DNA of 64,000 nt from Acidobacterium sp. GTDB taxonomy: Bacteria; Acidobacteriota; Vicinamibacteria; Vicinamibacterales; UBA2999. The position numbers and the translations under genes were made by a program. Under the pieces are notes generated by a model that made no database searches, had not been told where the DNA came from, and saw only the letters and a program-made list of their open reading frames with translations. Shown piece by piece: positions 53,250 through 61,322 of this stretch (the stretch's first letter is position 1; every line of letters starts with the position of its first letter). The stretch spans positions 124,001 through 188,000 of the forward strand of contig NSIL01000001.1 in NCBI GenBank assembly GCA_002737365.1. Direction: 5' to 3'.

Positions 53250-54758
53250 CTACTTCGACATCGTCAGCAAGGCTGCAAAGATATCGATCGCTTCCCAGAA
53301 GTGGCCGACGCGAATGTTTTCATTCGCGGCGTGCTGGTTGTTGTCGAAGTTCACCACCGCCAGCCCGATCGTCGGCATGGCCAGCGTCTCGCTGAAGGTC
53401 GAGAACGGCAGGCTGCCGCCGATCGTCGGCATCTGCACCAGCCGCTGATCGAGCGCGCGGATCGCGTTGGCGGCGATCGCCGTGCGCGGATCCTCCATCG
53501 AAGTCTTGGCGATGCCGTAGCCGCCGGCACTGCGCGTCAGGCGCGCGATCAACGGATACTTTCGCCGCGTCGCGGCATCCGGCTCCTGGGTGATGACGTG
53601 GAAGCCCTGCTCACGCACGTGAGCTTCGAGACGATCGAGCTGTTTCGCGGCGCTCAAGCCATTGACGAGACGCATCTCGATGCGCGCGGACGCCGATCCC
53701 GGAATCGCCGACCGGGTCCCGGTGTAGACATTGCCTGATTCGATACCCAGCACGCTGAGTGTCGGGCGATTGTGCTGCAGCTCGATCCGGCTCTCCGGAT
53801 GCTCCTGACGCATTAATCCGAATTCCTCGAGCAGCTTCGCATCCACGTTCGGGATATCGCCAACCGCGCGCTGCTCCGCCACGGTCAGCGGCACCACGTC
53901 GTCGTAAAAGTTCTTGATGACGACGTGGTTCTTGTTGTCCTTCATCGACGCCAGTAGCTTCGCCAGTGCCATGGTCGGATCGGTGACGAAGTTGCCGTAG
54001 TTGCCGCTGTGCAAGTCGCCGTTGGCGCCGTAGACCTTGATCACGGCGCTCGCGCCGCCGCGGCTGCCGTAATAGACCGTTGGCAGGCCGCTTGGATGGC
54101 GCGGACTGTCGACAATCACCGCCAGATCAGCGCGCACCTTGTCAGCATGCTCCTTCATCGCGGGCGTGAAGTTCGGTGAACCGCCTTCCTCTTCGCCATC
54201 AAGCACGACAGTGACGTTCCACGGCAGGATGACCTTCGCCGACGCGAGTCCATCGATGGCCGCGAGAAACGCGACGATCGGTCCTTTGTCGTCAGAGGTG
54301 GAGCGACCATAGATCCGCAAGTCGGGATCGATCGGCCCGGTGATCGACTGCAGATCCACGCGCGTGTCTCCCCGGTACGCGGCAGGAACGTACGGCGCAC
54401 CGCGGGTCCATTCTTTCGGATCGCTCGCCTGGCCGTCGTAGTGGATATAGAACGTCAGCGTTCCCTTCGCCGCCGCCGCGGTCTTGCGGGCGTAAACGAC
54501 CGGGTTGCCTTTGGTCTCGAACAGCGTCACTGCGAACCCACGCTGCTCGAACATCGTGGTCAACAGCTCTGCGTTCTTCCGGATGTCGGCGCGATTCGCG
54601 GCGAGGTTTGGCAACGCGATCAGCTGCATCAATTCGGCGAGGATCTGCTGCTCGTTCTTCGCCCGCCATTCACGGACGCGAAGCACTTCCGCGGATGGAG
54701 CCGCCAACATTGACGCCGTCGTCGAGATCGCGATCAGGAGCGCAAGAGCGTGACGCAT
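53250..54758 (-). CDS. Exported M20-family dipeptidase
   Basis: 502 residues from the ATG at 54758 with a signal peptide (MRHALALLIAISTTASMLAAPSA); the frame extends further upstream without support. Catalytic features of dinuclear zinc peptidases: FYIHYDGQASDP, STSDDKGPIVAFLAA (bridging Asp), VLDGEEEGGSPNF (Glu general base plus ligand), VDSPRHPSGLPTVYYGSRG and a terminal NNQHAANENIRVGHF His ligand. It resembles carnosinase-like Xaa-His/CNDP dipeptidases, here periplasmic. The neighbouring M20 pseudogene belongs to a different branch. Confidence 0.92.
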   Translation of the reverse strand: MRHALALLIAISTTASMLAAPSAEVLRVREWRAKNEQQILAELMQLIALPNLAANRADIRKNAELLTTMFEQRGFAVTLFETKGNPVVYARKTAAAAKGTLTFYIHYDGQASDPKEWTRGAPYVPAAYRGDTRVDLQSITGPIDPDLRIYGRSTSDDKGPIVAFLAAIDGLASAKVILPWNVTVVLDGEEEGGSPNFTPAMKEHADKVRADLAVIVDSPRHPSGLPTVYYGSRGGASAVIKVYGANGDLHSGNYGNFVTDPTMALAKLLASMKDNKNHVVIKNFYDDVVPLTVAEQRAVGDIPNVDAKLLEEFGLMRQEHPESRIELQHNRPTLSVLGIESGNVYTGTRSAIPGSASARIEMRLVNGLSAAKQLDRLEAHVREQGFHVITQEPDAATRRKYPLIARLTRSAGGYGIAKTSMEDPRTAIAANAIRALDQRLVQMPTIGGSLPFSTFSETLAMPTIGLAVVNFDNNQHAANENIRVGHFWEAIDIFAALLTMSK

Positions 54759-54796
54759 GGCGTGAGTATAAAGAAAATACAAAATACAGCCACCGA

Positions 54797-55297
54797 TTAA
54801 ACACCGATTAAATGCCTGCAGGGCCCGCGGGTGGTGCCCAGCAGCTCGCCGGCCTTCACCGCGATGTTGACGGTCGGAATCTGGCGTTCTTCGTAGTCGA
54901 TGACTGGCGTGACCGACAGGTCCGGGGCCGGCAGCGATCCGAAACCATACGCGGCCTTGAGGTCGGGACGCGGATCGGTAGTGTGATTGAAGCGGAATTG
55001 CGAGTCCCGCTCGACGGGGCGAGCGGGGTCGCACGCCGCCAGGAAGATCAGGTCGAAGTCGTCGCTGGGGAAAATCGGCAGGTTCGGCGCCTTGTGCTGG
55101 ATCTTGATCACCACCCCGTCCGCCGGCGCGTAGACGTTGATCGACGCGCCGCGATTCTTGATCCAGGCATACGAGAAGCGCGGGTCGTTGGTCTCCACAC
55201 CGTTGGTGATGATCGCCACGTCAGCGACGTCGAACGGCGCGTGGGTGAAGGCGCCGGTCGCCGAGGTGCGGCCGACGGAGACCAGGCGGTCGCCCAC
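54797..55297 (-). CDS. Hypothetical protein, apparently truncated at the N-terminus
   Basis: 166 residues from a GTG at 55297. The frame is open back to a TAG near 55400 and would add a proline/threonine-rich stretch (PTPTPVTPTQ), but it has no ATG/GTG and no signal peptide there. The body (VGRTSATGAFTHAPFDVADVA, GASINVYAPADGVVIKI, LIFLAACDPARPVERD, DLSVTPVIDYEERQIPTVNI) has the beta-rich look of exported acidobacterial proteins and slightly recalls M23-type beta domains, but zinc ligands are not evident. The C-terminus ends abruptly. Possibly a gene that lost its leader. A short direct repeat ACCGATTAAA x2 (54791-54812) covers its stop. Confidence 0.45.
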   Translation of the reverse strand: MGDRLVSVGRTSATGAFTHAPFDVADVAIITNGVETNDPRFSYAWIKNRGASINVYAPADGVVIKIQHKAPNLPIFPSDDFDLIFLAACDPARPVERDSQFRFNHTTDPRPDLKAAYGFGSLPAPDLSVTPVIDYEERQIPTVNIAVKAGELLGTTRGPCRHLIGV

Positions 55298-55469
55298 CGT
55301 GCGGCACTGGGTCGGCGTGACAGGCGTGGGCGTCGGCGCGGACGGCGGCGACCGCGCAGCGTGTTCGGTGACTGGGGTGCTGAAGAGCCGACGGATCGGC
55401 TACACTTTCGGCGCTGAGTGACTGGCGACCCGGCCCTCGTGGCCAGGCGCGCTTCAAGGGAGCACGCAT

Positions 55470-56912
55470 ATGATCAAGCAACAGGCGCGGGCGGACGAAC
55501 AACAGACTGGCACTAGTCGCCGCCACTTTTTCAAGATGCTGGCCGGGAGTCCCCTGCTGGCGATGGCCTACCCTGGCCTGTCGCCCGCCTGGCAGCGGGA
55601 AGTCGACCGGGTATTGGCGCGTGACCAGAGCGCCAGCGGGCGGGCCACGCGGATGGTCTGTGCCGACTGCGGCCAGGCGTTCCAGCTGCCAGCGATGCGG
55701 CCGATGCGATCGTCTATGCCGCAGGCCGGCGCGCCGCAATCGCCGACGCCCAATGCGCTCGATGTGCATCTGACCGGACAGTTGATCGACGCGCCCGGTG
55801 ACGCGAGCAACGTCTGGGATTTCGAGGCGGTCGCCCATGCCAATACACTGCCGCAGCACTGGAACTACATCCACATGGGCGTCGACGACTTCGAGACGCG
55901 CTACGCGAATCGAGCGGGCTACCAGCGGCTGTCGCTTCGTCCGAAACGGCTGGGCCCGGACGTCCCCAAGCTCGACACGTCGGTGTCGCTGTTCGGCAAA
56001 CGCTGGGCGACGCCGCTGTTCCTGTGTCCGGTCGCGGCGCTCGAGGCGTATCACACCGAAGGCGAAAGCGGCGCGGCGCGTGCGGCCCGGGCGCGCGGCG
56101 TCCTGCAGATCCAGTCGCACCAGAGTTCGCAGTCCTACGAGGCGATTGCCGAAGCCCGTGGCGAGCCGCACTGGTTCCAGCTCTATGCGAATCAGGACTG
56201 GGACGTCAACAAGCGCACGATCGAGAAAGTGGCCGCCGCAGGCTGCCCCGTCCTGGTCTGGACCATCGATCTGATTGGCGGCAGCAACCGCGAGCTGTCG
56301 CGTCGCTCGCAAGGCAGCGAGGGCTACAACCGGCCGCTCTGCCAGAGCTGCCACAACCATCAGCCGGGCTACCAGCGCCCGATGCATCGCGGCGTGCAGG
56401 GCCCGCCGGGACCGCGCCCGGCCTTCGACTGGGACTACGTCAAGCGCCTGAAGGACGCCGGAAAGATGAAGGTCGTGCTGAAGGGCATCGTCACGCGCGA
56501 GGACGCGGAACTCGCTGTGCTCCACGGCGCCGACGGCGTGCTGGTCTCGAACCACGGCGGGCGCGCCGAGAACAGCCTGCGCGGCACGATCGACAGTCTG
56601 CCCGAGGTCGTCGCAGGCGTGAAGGGCCGCGTGCCGGTGATGTTCGACAGCGGCGTGCGACGTGGCGCGGACATCTTCAAGGCGCTTGCGCTTGGCGCCA
56701 CCGCCGTGGGCGTCGGCCGGCCGTACGTGTGGGGCCTCGGCGCGTTTGGCCAGCAAGGCGTCGACAAGGTGATCGCGCTGCTGCTGGAGGAGTTCACGAT
56801 GGTCATGCGGCAGGCCCGTACGGCGACGCTCGCTCAGATCGGGCCGCAGTCCGTCATGCCGGGAGCCACGCCAATCATGATGCGCGACAACCGTCAGGGG
56901 TTCGGGCTATGA
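55470..56912 (+). CDS. Tat-exported FMN-dependent alpha-hydroxyacid oxidase/dehydrogenase with CxxCH motif
   Basis: 480 residues. A twin-arginine signal, TSRRHFFKMLAG (Arg17-Arg18), is followed by a CADC pair (Cys64, Cys67) and the FMN TIM barrel: TPLFLCPVAA, IQSHQSSQSYEAIAEA, KMKVVLKGIVTREDAE, catalytic His362 in VSNHGGRAENSL, FDSGVRRGADIFKALALGATAVGVGRP. The enzyme oxidises a 2-hydroxyacid such as lactate; most relatives are cytoplasmic or membrane-bound. An insertion carries CQSCHNH (Cys291-Cys294-His295), a c-type haem signature, suggesting a periplasmic flavocytochrome. A zinc knuckle is the alternative. AAGGGAG lies 9 bases before the ATG. Coupled to the YceI gene (ATGA). Confidence 0.83.
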   Translation: MIKQQARADEQQTGTSRRHFFKMLAGSPLLAMAYPGLSPAWQREVDRVLARDQSASGRATRMVCADCGQAFQLPAMRPMRSSMPQAGAPQSPTPNALDVHLTGQLIDAPGDASNVWDFEAVAHANTLPQHWNYIHMGVDDFETRYANRAGYQRLSLRPKRLGPDVPKLDTSVSLFGKRWATPLFLCPVAALEAYHTEGESGAARAARARGVLQIQSHQSSQSYEAIAEARGEPHWFQLYANQDWDVNKRTIEKVAAAGCPVLVWTIDLIGGSNRELSRRSQGSEGYNRPLCQSCHNHQPGYQRPMHRGVQGPPGPRPAFDWDYVKRLKDAGKMKVVLKGIVTREDAELAVLHGADGVLVSNHGGRAENSLRGTIDSLPEVVAGVKGRVPVMFDSGVRRGADIFKALALGATAVGVGRPYVWGLGAFGQQGVDKVIALLLEEFTMVMRQARTATLAQIGPQSVMPGATPIMMRDNRQGFGL

Positions 56913-57463
56913 CCCGGCGGGCCCTCGTCTTCGGCGTCGCGTTCGTCGTCTTTCACGGCGCGGGCGCGGCGGCACAGTCGTCCACCGTGGAGTTCACGGT
57001 GTCGGGTAGTTCGACCGTGCGCAACTGGACGTGCACGGCGCAGGGCGTGATCGCGGTCACGCCGGCGACATCCGCCGCGCCGGTGCCGGGATTCGCCACC
57101 GGCGTGCAGGCCGCCACGGTCACCGTGCCGCTCACGGCCTTCAAGTGCCCCAACGACGAGATGACGCAGCACCTGAACGAGACAATGAAGTCGGGTGAAT
57201 TCCCCGAGATCGTCTATCGCCTCGAGAAGTATGCCGTAGCCGGCGCACAAGCGCAGGCCACCGGTACGATGACGATCACCGGTGTATCGAAGCCCGTGAA
57301 CATGCCGGTGACACTCACGTCCTCCGACAAGGGCGTGCTGGTCGAGGGCAACACGCGTCTCGAGTTCGCGACATTCAACCTGGAACCGCCGGCCGTGTTC
57401 CTGGGCATGCTGAAGGTCGGACCCCAGATTCGCATCAGCTTCAAGGGCACGATCGCGCGTTAA
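56909..57463 (+). CDS. YceI-family periplasmic lipocalin-like protein
   Basis: 184 residues: signal peptide to GAGAAAQ, then the YceI beta-barrel (VEFTVSGSSTVRNWTCTAQG, KSGEFPEIVYRLEKY, GTMTITGVSKPVNMPVTLTS, LEFATFNLEPPAVFLGMLKVGPQIRI). YceI barrels hold a long hydrophobic ligand; known crystal structures contain polyprenyl chains. Its start overlaps the oxidase stop, so the two are made together. It ends 235 bases before the rhodopsin gene. A role in carrying a quinone, isoprenoid or retinal is a hypothesis from position only. Confidence 0.85.
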   Translation: MTRRALVFGVAFVVFHGAGAAAQSSTVEFTVSGSSTVRNWTCTAQGVIAVTPATSAAPVPGFATGVQAATVTVPLTAFKCPNDEMTQHLNETMKSGEFPEIVYRLEKYAVAGAQAQATGTMTITGVSKPVNMPVTLTSSDKGVLVEGNTRLEFATFNLEPPAVFLGMLKVGPQIRISFKGTIAR

Positions 57464-57698
57464 GGCCTTCATTATGAGGTTGACGACGATGGCGGCTTCG
57501 GCGCCGGTGAGCGCGCCCACGACGCTTCCTTTCCCACGTTAGCCCTCGAATTCATTCCGCCGGTTTACCGCCCGATTCCTCAGGCGTCACCGCCTGTGCT
57601 GCCAGGGTTCCCGCTGAACCTGACCTCGTAGCGTCGGCGTCCTAACAGGCAGCTCACAGCGTAGTTCGTCATCACGTCTCATCACTGGAGTATCCACA

Positions 57699-58481
57699 AT
57701 GGCTGTTCTCATTCGAGGAGTCGCCTGCCTGGCGGCCCTCGCCACGCCTGGTATTGCCTACGCCGAAGTCGGAACCGTCCTGCGCCCCGACGACTTTGTC
57801 GGTATTTCGTTCTGGCTCATTTCCATGGCCCTGATCGCGGCCACCGCCTTCTTTTTCCTCGAGACACAGCGGGTTGCGGGAAAGTGGAAGACGTCGCTGA
57901 CCGTCTCTGGCCTGGTCACGCTGGTTGCCGCCGTGCACTACTTTTACATGCGCGAAGTGTGGGTCACGACCGGCAGCACGCCGACGGTGTTTCGCTACAT
58001 CGACTGGCTGATTACCGTGCCGCTGCTGATCACGGAGTTCTACCTGATTCTGTCGGCGATCGCGAAGCCGCCGGTTGGCATTTTCTGGCGATTGATGGTC
58101 GGCATCTTCGTCATGTTGGTATTCGGCTACCTCGGCGAAACCGGCTACATGAGCGTGTGGCCGGCTTTTATCGTGAGCATGGGCGGCTGGCTCTTCGTGA
58201 TTTATGAGATCTTCGCGGGCGAGGCGAGCCGGATGAGTGCCGCCCACGCGCCGGCCTCGGTGCAGTCCGCTTACCAGACCATGCGGCTGATCGTGGTGTT
58301 TGGCTGGGCGGTCTATCCGATTGGCTATTTCCTTGGGTATCTGACGGGGGGCAACCCGGCAGACAGTTCGAACGCCCTGAACATCGTCTACAACCTCGCC
58401 GACGTGCTCAACAAGATCGCGTTTGGCGTCGTCATCTGGTCGGTGGCGGTTAGTGAGTCCGAGGCGGCAGCGGCCAAGTAA
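57699..58481 (+). CDS. Proteorhodopsin-type light-driven proton pump
   Basis: 260 residues, seven helices after a cleavable-looking leader (MAVLIRGVACLAALATPGIAYA). Against the marine green proteorhodopsin the alignment is nearly gapless: proton acceptor Asp102 in RYIDWLITVP, Thr106, proton donor Glu113 in LLITEFYLIL, so the helix C motif is D-T-E of an outward proton pump; His80 (VAAVHYFYMR) partners Asp102 and Lys239 (NLADVLNKIAFG) holds retinal. The tuning residue is Leu110, predicting green absorption. Phe157 (WPAFIVS) occupies the site that is Gly in antenna-binding rhodopsins, so a carotenoid antenna is unlikely. GGAG lies 8 bases before the ATG. blh follows after 3 bases. Confidence 0.96.
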   Translation: MAVLIRGVACLAALATPGIAYAEVGTVLRPDDFVGISFWLISMALIAATAFFFLETQRVAGKWKTSLTVSGLVTLVAAVHYFYMREVWVTTGSTPTVFRYIDWLITVPLLITEFYLILSAIAKPPVGIFWRLMVGIFVMLVFGYLGETGYMSVWPAFIVSMGGWLFVIYEIFAGEASRMSAAHAPASVQSAYQTMRLIVVFGWAVYPIGYFLGYLTGGNPADSSNALNIVYNLADVLNKIAFGVVIWSVAVSESEAAAAK

Positions 58482-58484
58482 GCC

Positions 58485-59372
58485 ATGCCGCCGAAACTGG
58501 AACGCGCCGCTCGGATTCAGGGCCTGGTGTTCTGCATCTTGGCGGCTTGTACCAGTGTGGCCTCCTGGGGGTTGCCGCGCCTGGCGCCGCCGGTCGAGTT
58601 GGGCCTCCTGGTCGGTCTGATCGTGACCGTCGGCGTTCCCCACGGGGCGGTTGATTCCGCCTACCTGTCGCTGTCGTTCCAGATGTCGCGCTGGCGCGAG
58701 TGGGCGGCCTTTGCGGCCCGCTACCTGGCTCTTGCTGCCGCCGTGCTGGCACTGTGGGTCGTGTGGCCCGCCGTTGGTCTTGGCGCGTTCCTGTTCATGT
58801 CGGCGGTCCATTTTTCCGGGGACCCGGTTCGCGGCGCCACCATGGCCACCCGAGCACTGCAGGGCAGCGCCGTGATCGTGCTGCCGGCGCTGTGGCATTC
58901 GGTCGAGACCGAAATGATGCTCGGATACCTGGCGGGGGCGTCGGCCGCTGCCCGGTGCCTGAGTGTGCTTCAACCCTTGGCGCTCCCGCTGGCACTCGGT
59001 CTTGGCCTGGCTGCAGTGGTCGAACTGCGCCGTGGCCGCGTGTTCGTCGCGGCCGAAGCCGCTGCCACTGTCATGGTGGCCATTGCGGCACCACCGCTCG
59101 TCGGCTTCACCGTGTATTTTTGTGGCATGCACAGCGCTCGGCACCTGTTGCGCACGGCTGAGCGCGCGCGCCTGTCGTGGCTGCGGTTGGCGCTGGTGGC
59201 CTGTGTGCCCATGCTCGGTACGGTCGCGACTGGCTTCGTGGCCTGGCGCCTAATGGCCCAACTGCCGGTGGATGCCGTGGCGATCCGGATCGTCTTCATC
59301 GGCCTGGCCGCGCTCACTGTGCCCCACATGGTCATCGTGGAGCGCGTGCGGTTCGCCCGGCTGGCAGCCTGA
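58485..59372 (+). CDS. blh: Beta-carotene 15,15'-dioxygenase, Brp/Blh family
   Basis: 295 residues, a polytopic membrane protein. The iron ligand/active-site histidines of the family are all visible: His53 in VGVPHGAVD, His109 in SAVHFSGD, His138 in ALWHSVE, His216 and His220 in YFCGMHSARH and His281 in VPHMVIVE. It splits beta-carotene into two retinals, which the opsin gene 3 bases upstream would bind. The tight spacing implies one transcript. Carotene itself must come from enzymes mostly outside the window (the polyprenyl synthase at 61.3 kb is one step). Confidence 0.92.
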   Translation: MPPKLERAARIQGLVFCILAACTSVASWGLPRLAPPVELGLLVGLIVTVGVPHGAVDSAYLSLSFQMSRWREWAAFAARYLALAAAVLALWVVWPAVGLGAFLFMSAVHFSGDPVRGATMATRALQGSAVIVLPALWHSVETEMMLGYLAGASAAARCLSVLQPLALPLALGLGLAAVVELRRGRVFVAAEAAATVMVAIAAPPLVGFTVYFCGMHSARHLLRTAERARLSWLRLALVACVPMLGTVATGFVAWRLMAQLPVDAVAIRIVFIGLAALTVPHMVIVERVRFARLAA

Positions 59373-59465
59373 GTCGGCCGTCTTCAGTCGATCTTGAGCA
59401 GTGGCCGCGTGGGACAGTGGCCGCGAAACCGGTGCTCCAGTTCCTGCGTCATAATCGTGGAAAAA

Positions 59466-60191
59466 ATGGCTGTGCCCGACATCTCCTTCATCGTTCCGGC
59501 CCATAACGAAGCGCAGTTGCTGGGGCAGACCCTGACTGCCCTGCACGTCGCGGCGCGCGCGGCGGAAGTGTCGTACGAGATCGTGGTCGCCGACGACGCG
59601 TCCACCGACCGCACGTCCGCCATTGCCTCGGCGCACGGCGCCACCGTCGTCCGTGTGGCACATCGCCAGATTGCGCTGACCCGGAACGCCGGTGCGTCAG
59701 TGGCGCGCGGCACGCTGCTGGTGTTTGTGGATGCCGACACCATCGTCCCGGCCGAGACACTGCGGGCGACACTGACGGTGTGGCGGGCAGGGGCGATTGG
59801 CGGTGGCGCCAGCGTGCACCTGAACGGACGCCTGCCGTGGTCGGCGCGGCTGGCGCTGCATCCGTTCCGGTTTGGCATGCGCGTGGCGCGGCTCGCCGCC
59901 GGCTGCTACGTGTTCTGCACGCGCCAGGCATTCGACGCCGTCGGTGGCTTCGACGCCCGGCTCTTCGCTGGCGAGGAACTCGCCTTCAGCCGCTCGCTAT
60001 GGACGCAGGGCCGCTTCATCGTGCTCCGCGAACGCGTGGTTTCGTCCGGCCGTAAGTTGCGGACCCACTCCGCCTGGGAGGTGTTCACGCTCGTGCTCAG
60101 CAGCGTCATCCGCGGCCCAGCGGTGGTGCGCAGCCGAAAGCATCTCGACCTCTGGTACGGCGACCGGCGCCATGACCCCGACGCTGCCTGA
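59466..60191 (+). CDS. Glycosyltransferase family 2 protein
   Basis: 241 residues from the ATG at 59466 (MAVPDISFIVPAHNEAQLL); a 72-base in-frame extension upstream looks unlike the family. GT-A features: FIVPAHNE, VVADDASTDRTS, TRNAGASVARG, metal-binding DAD in LLVFVDADT, and GGFDARLFAGEELAFSRSL. A hydrophobic stretch (FGMRVARLAAGCYVFC) may touch the membrane. It transfers a sugar to an unknown acceptor; beside the carotene/retinal genes a carotenoid or lipid acceptor is possible but unproven. It lies 93 bases after blh, which may still be the same unit. Confidence 0.83.
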   Translation: MAVPDISFIVPAHNEAQLLGQTLTALHVAARAAEVSYEIVVADDASTDRTSAIASAHGATVVRVAHRQIALTRNAGASVARGTLLVFVDADTIVPAETLRATLTVWRAGAIGGGASVHLNGRLPWSARLALHPFRFGMRVARLAAGCYVFCTRQAFDAVGGFDARLFAGEELAFSRSLWTQGRFIVLRERVVSSGRKLRTHSAWEVFTLVLSSVIRGPAVVRSRKHLDLWYGDRRHDPDAA

Positions 60192-60272
60192 GGTGCATCA
60201 CTCCCTGCCGCGCTGATGCTCGCAAAGAGCGCCGCGATTGCCGCCCTGCGCTAGTTCTGCGTACCGAACGTT

Positions 60273-60851
60273 TCAGCGGCCCTGGCCACGAAGCACCCTG
60301 ACCCACGCTACTTCCAGCACGAACGGGCCTGGTCTCTTCTCGGCCAGCAGGAAACCGATCGACATGACGCTGCGGGGATCGACTGCGCCCGCTCCCCGCA
60401 CGACCTCGCCGAACGAGGTGGCCTCGAACCGGTCCATCGGGATAGCCACCTCGATCCACTCGCCCGCGCGGGTCGGCACCGGCGCCCGATATGATAAGGC
60501 CCTCATCTGCCTTGCCGTGTAGAGGTTCAACTGATACTCACGCCCGTCGCCACGCACGCGCGACACGAGAGTGTCGCCAGCCTGCAGGCCGAGCGTCCGG
60601 GGCCGCGACCGCACCGAGGCGAAGCCGCCGTTGTTCTCCAGCGACAGCGTCCCGTAAAACTCCAGGGTCTGGCGTTCGGTCATCCTGAATCGGCCGTCGG
60701 ACACGCCGCCCATGACGCCGTCGTTTACGGCCTGCCACCCTGCGGCCGCGTCGGGCGACACGAACGCAAAAAGCGGGAGTTGTGGCGCCTGAGCGATCAA
60801 CGAAATACCCATCAGAGCGACCACCGCTGAAACCAACATCACGCGACTCAT
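60273..60851 (-). CDS. CIA30-family exported protein
   Basis: 192 residues: signal peptide MSRVMLVSAVVALMGISLIAQA, then the CIA30 beta-sandwich with its signature WQAVNDGVMGGVSDGRF, LENNGGFASVRSRP, GDTLVSRVRGDGREYQLNLYT and IGFLLAEKRPGPFVLEVAWVRV. The family is named for a mitochondrial complex I assembly factor; bacterial copies are often periplasmic and also occur near photosynthesis and flavin genes. A GTG three codons upstream is an alternative start. Convergent with the glycosyltransferase gene. Confidence 0.85.
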   Translation of the reverse strand: MSRVMLVSAVVALMGISLIAQAPQLPLFAFVSPDAAAGWQAVNDGVMGGVSDGRFRMTERQTLEFYGTLSLENNGGFASVRSRPRTLGLQAGDTLVSRVRGDGREYQLNLYTARQMRALSYRAPVPTRAGEWIEVAIPMDRFEATSFGEVVRGAGAVDPRSVMSIGFLLAEKRPGPFVLEVAWVRVLRGQGR

Positions 60852-61322
60852 CCAAATCACCCCGTACTAAAAACACGATGCGGAGTTTACATTTCGCAGA
60901 CCTGAGTAGTCGGACGCTGGCGGGCCCCCACCAGGTCCATGGCCAGCAAGCCCACCCGGCCGGGGATAGACTTCAGGACGTGACCCTGGAGTTTGGACCG
61001 ACGGTCACCGATGAGCGCGCCTGACTGCTGTTCGCGCACGCGCACGAACTGGCGACGGGGCCGGAGTTCGAGCGGTGTTTCCGCTTGCTCACCGATCGGC
61101 ACCCTTACCTCGACACGTTCGTCCGCGCCGTCTCCTGCGGTCTCTTTCGCATCGACATCGTGCGGTACTTTCACGTCATCCGCTTCCAAGAGGTCCGGCA
61201 GTGGGTTCCGAGGAGCCACGCTGAGCCACGGCGCCTAGCGAGATCTGCCCACGGACATCGTCGGCGTGCCGGCGAATCGCCCCCACGTCGGCAGCCGCGA
61301 ACGGCTCGCACGCCGGGCCATC
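60852..61322. other. Gene-poor stretch with a possible decayed reading frame
   Basis: 470 bases between CIA30 and the polyprenyl synthase stop. A plus-strand frame from about 60878 reads through SLHFADLSSRTLAGPHQVHG, meets a TGA at 61022-61024 and goes on as LLFAHAHELATGPEFERCFR then HPYLDTFVRAVSCGLFRIDI. The protein-like part after the stop suggests a gene broken by a stop codon, but I cannot name it. The promoter of CIA30 should lie near its left end. No RNA gene was recognised. Confidence 0.3.

Noticed and set aside
55221-56756. 511-codon minus-strand frame opposite the FMN oxidase gene
   Set aside because: No start site or similarity; the plus-strand oxidase has Tat signal, FMN motifs and a good ribosome site.
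57672-59144. 490-codon minus-strand frame across rhodopsin and blh
   Set aside because: Low-complexity Arg/His/Gln translation; both plus-strand genes are unambiguous.
61022-61024. TGA read as selenocysteine in the frame at 60878-61390
   Set aside because: No SECIS-like hairpin directly downstream and no selenoprotein family similarity; a broken gene is simpler.
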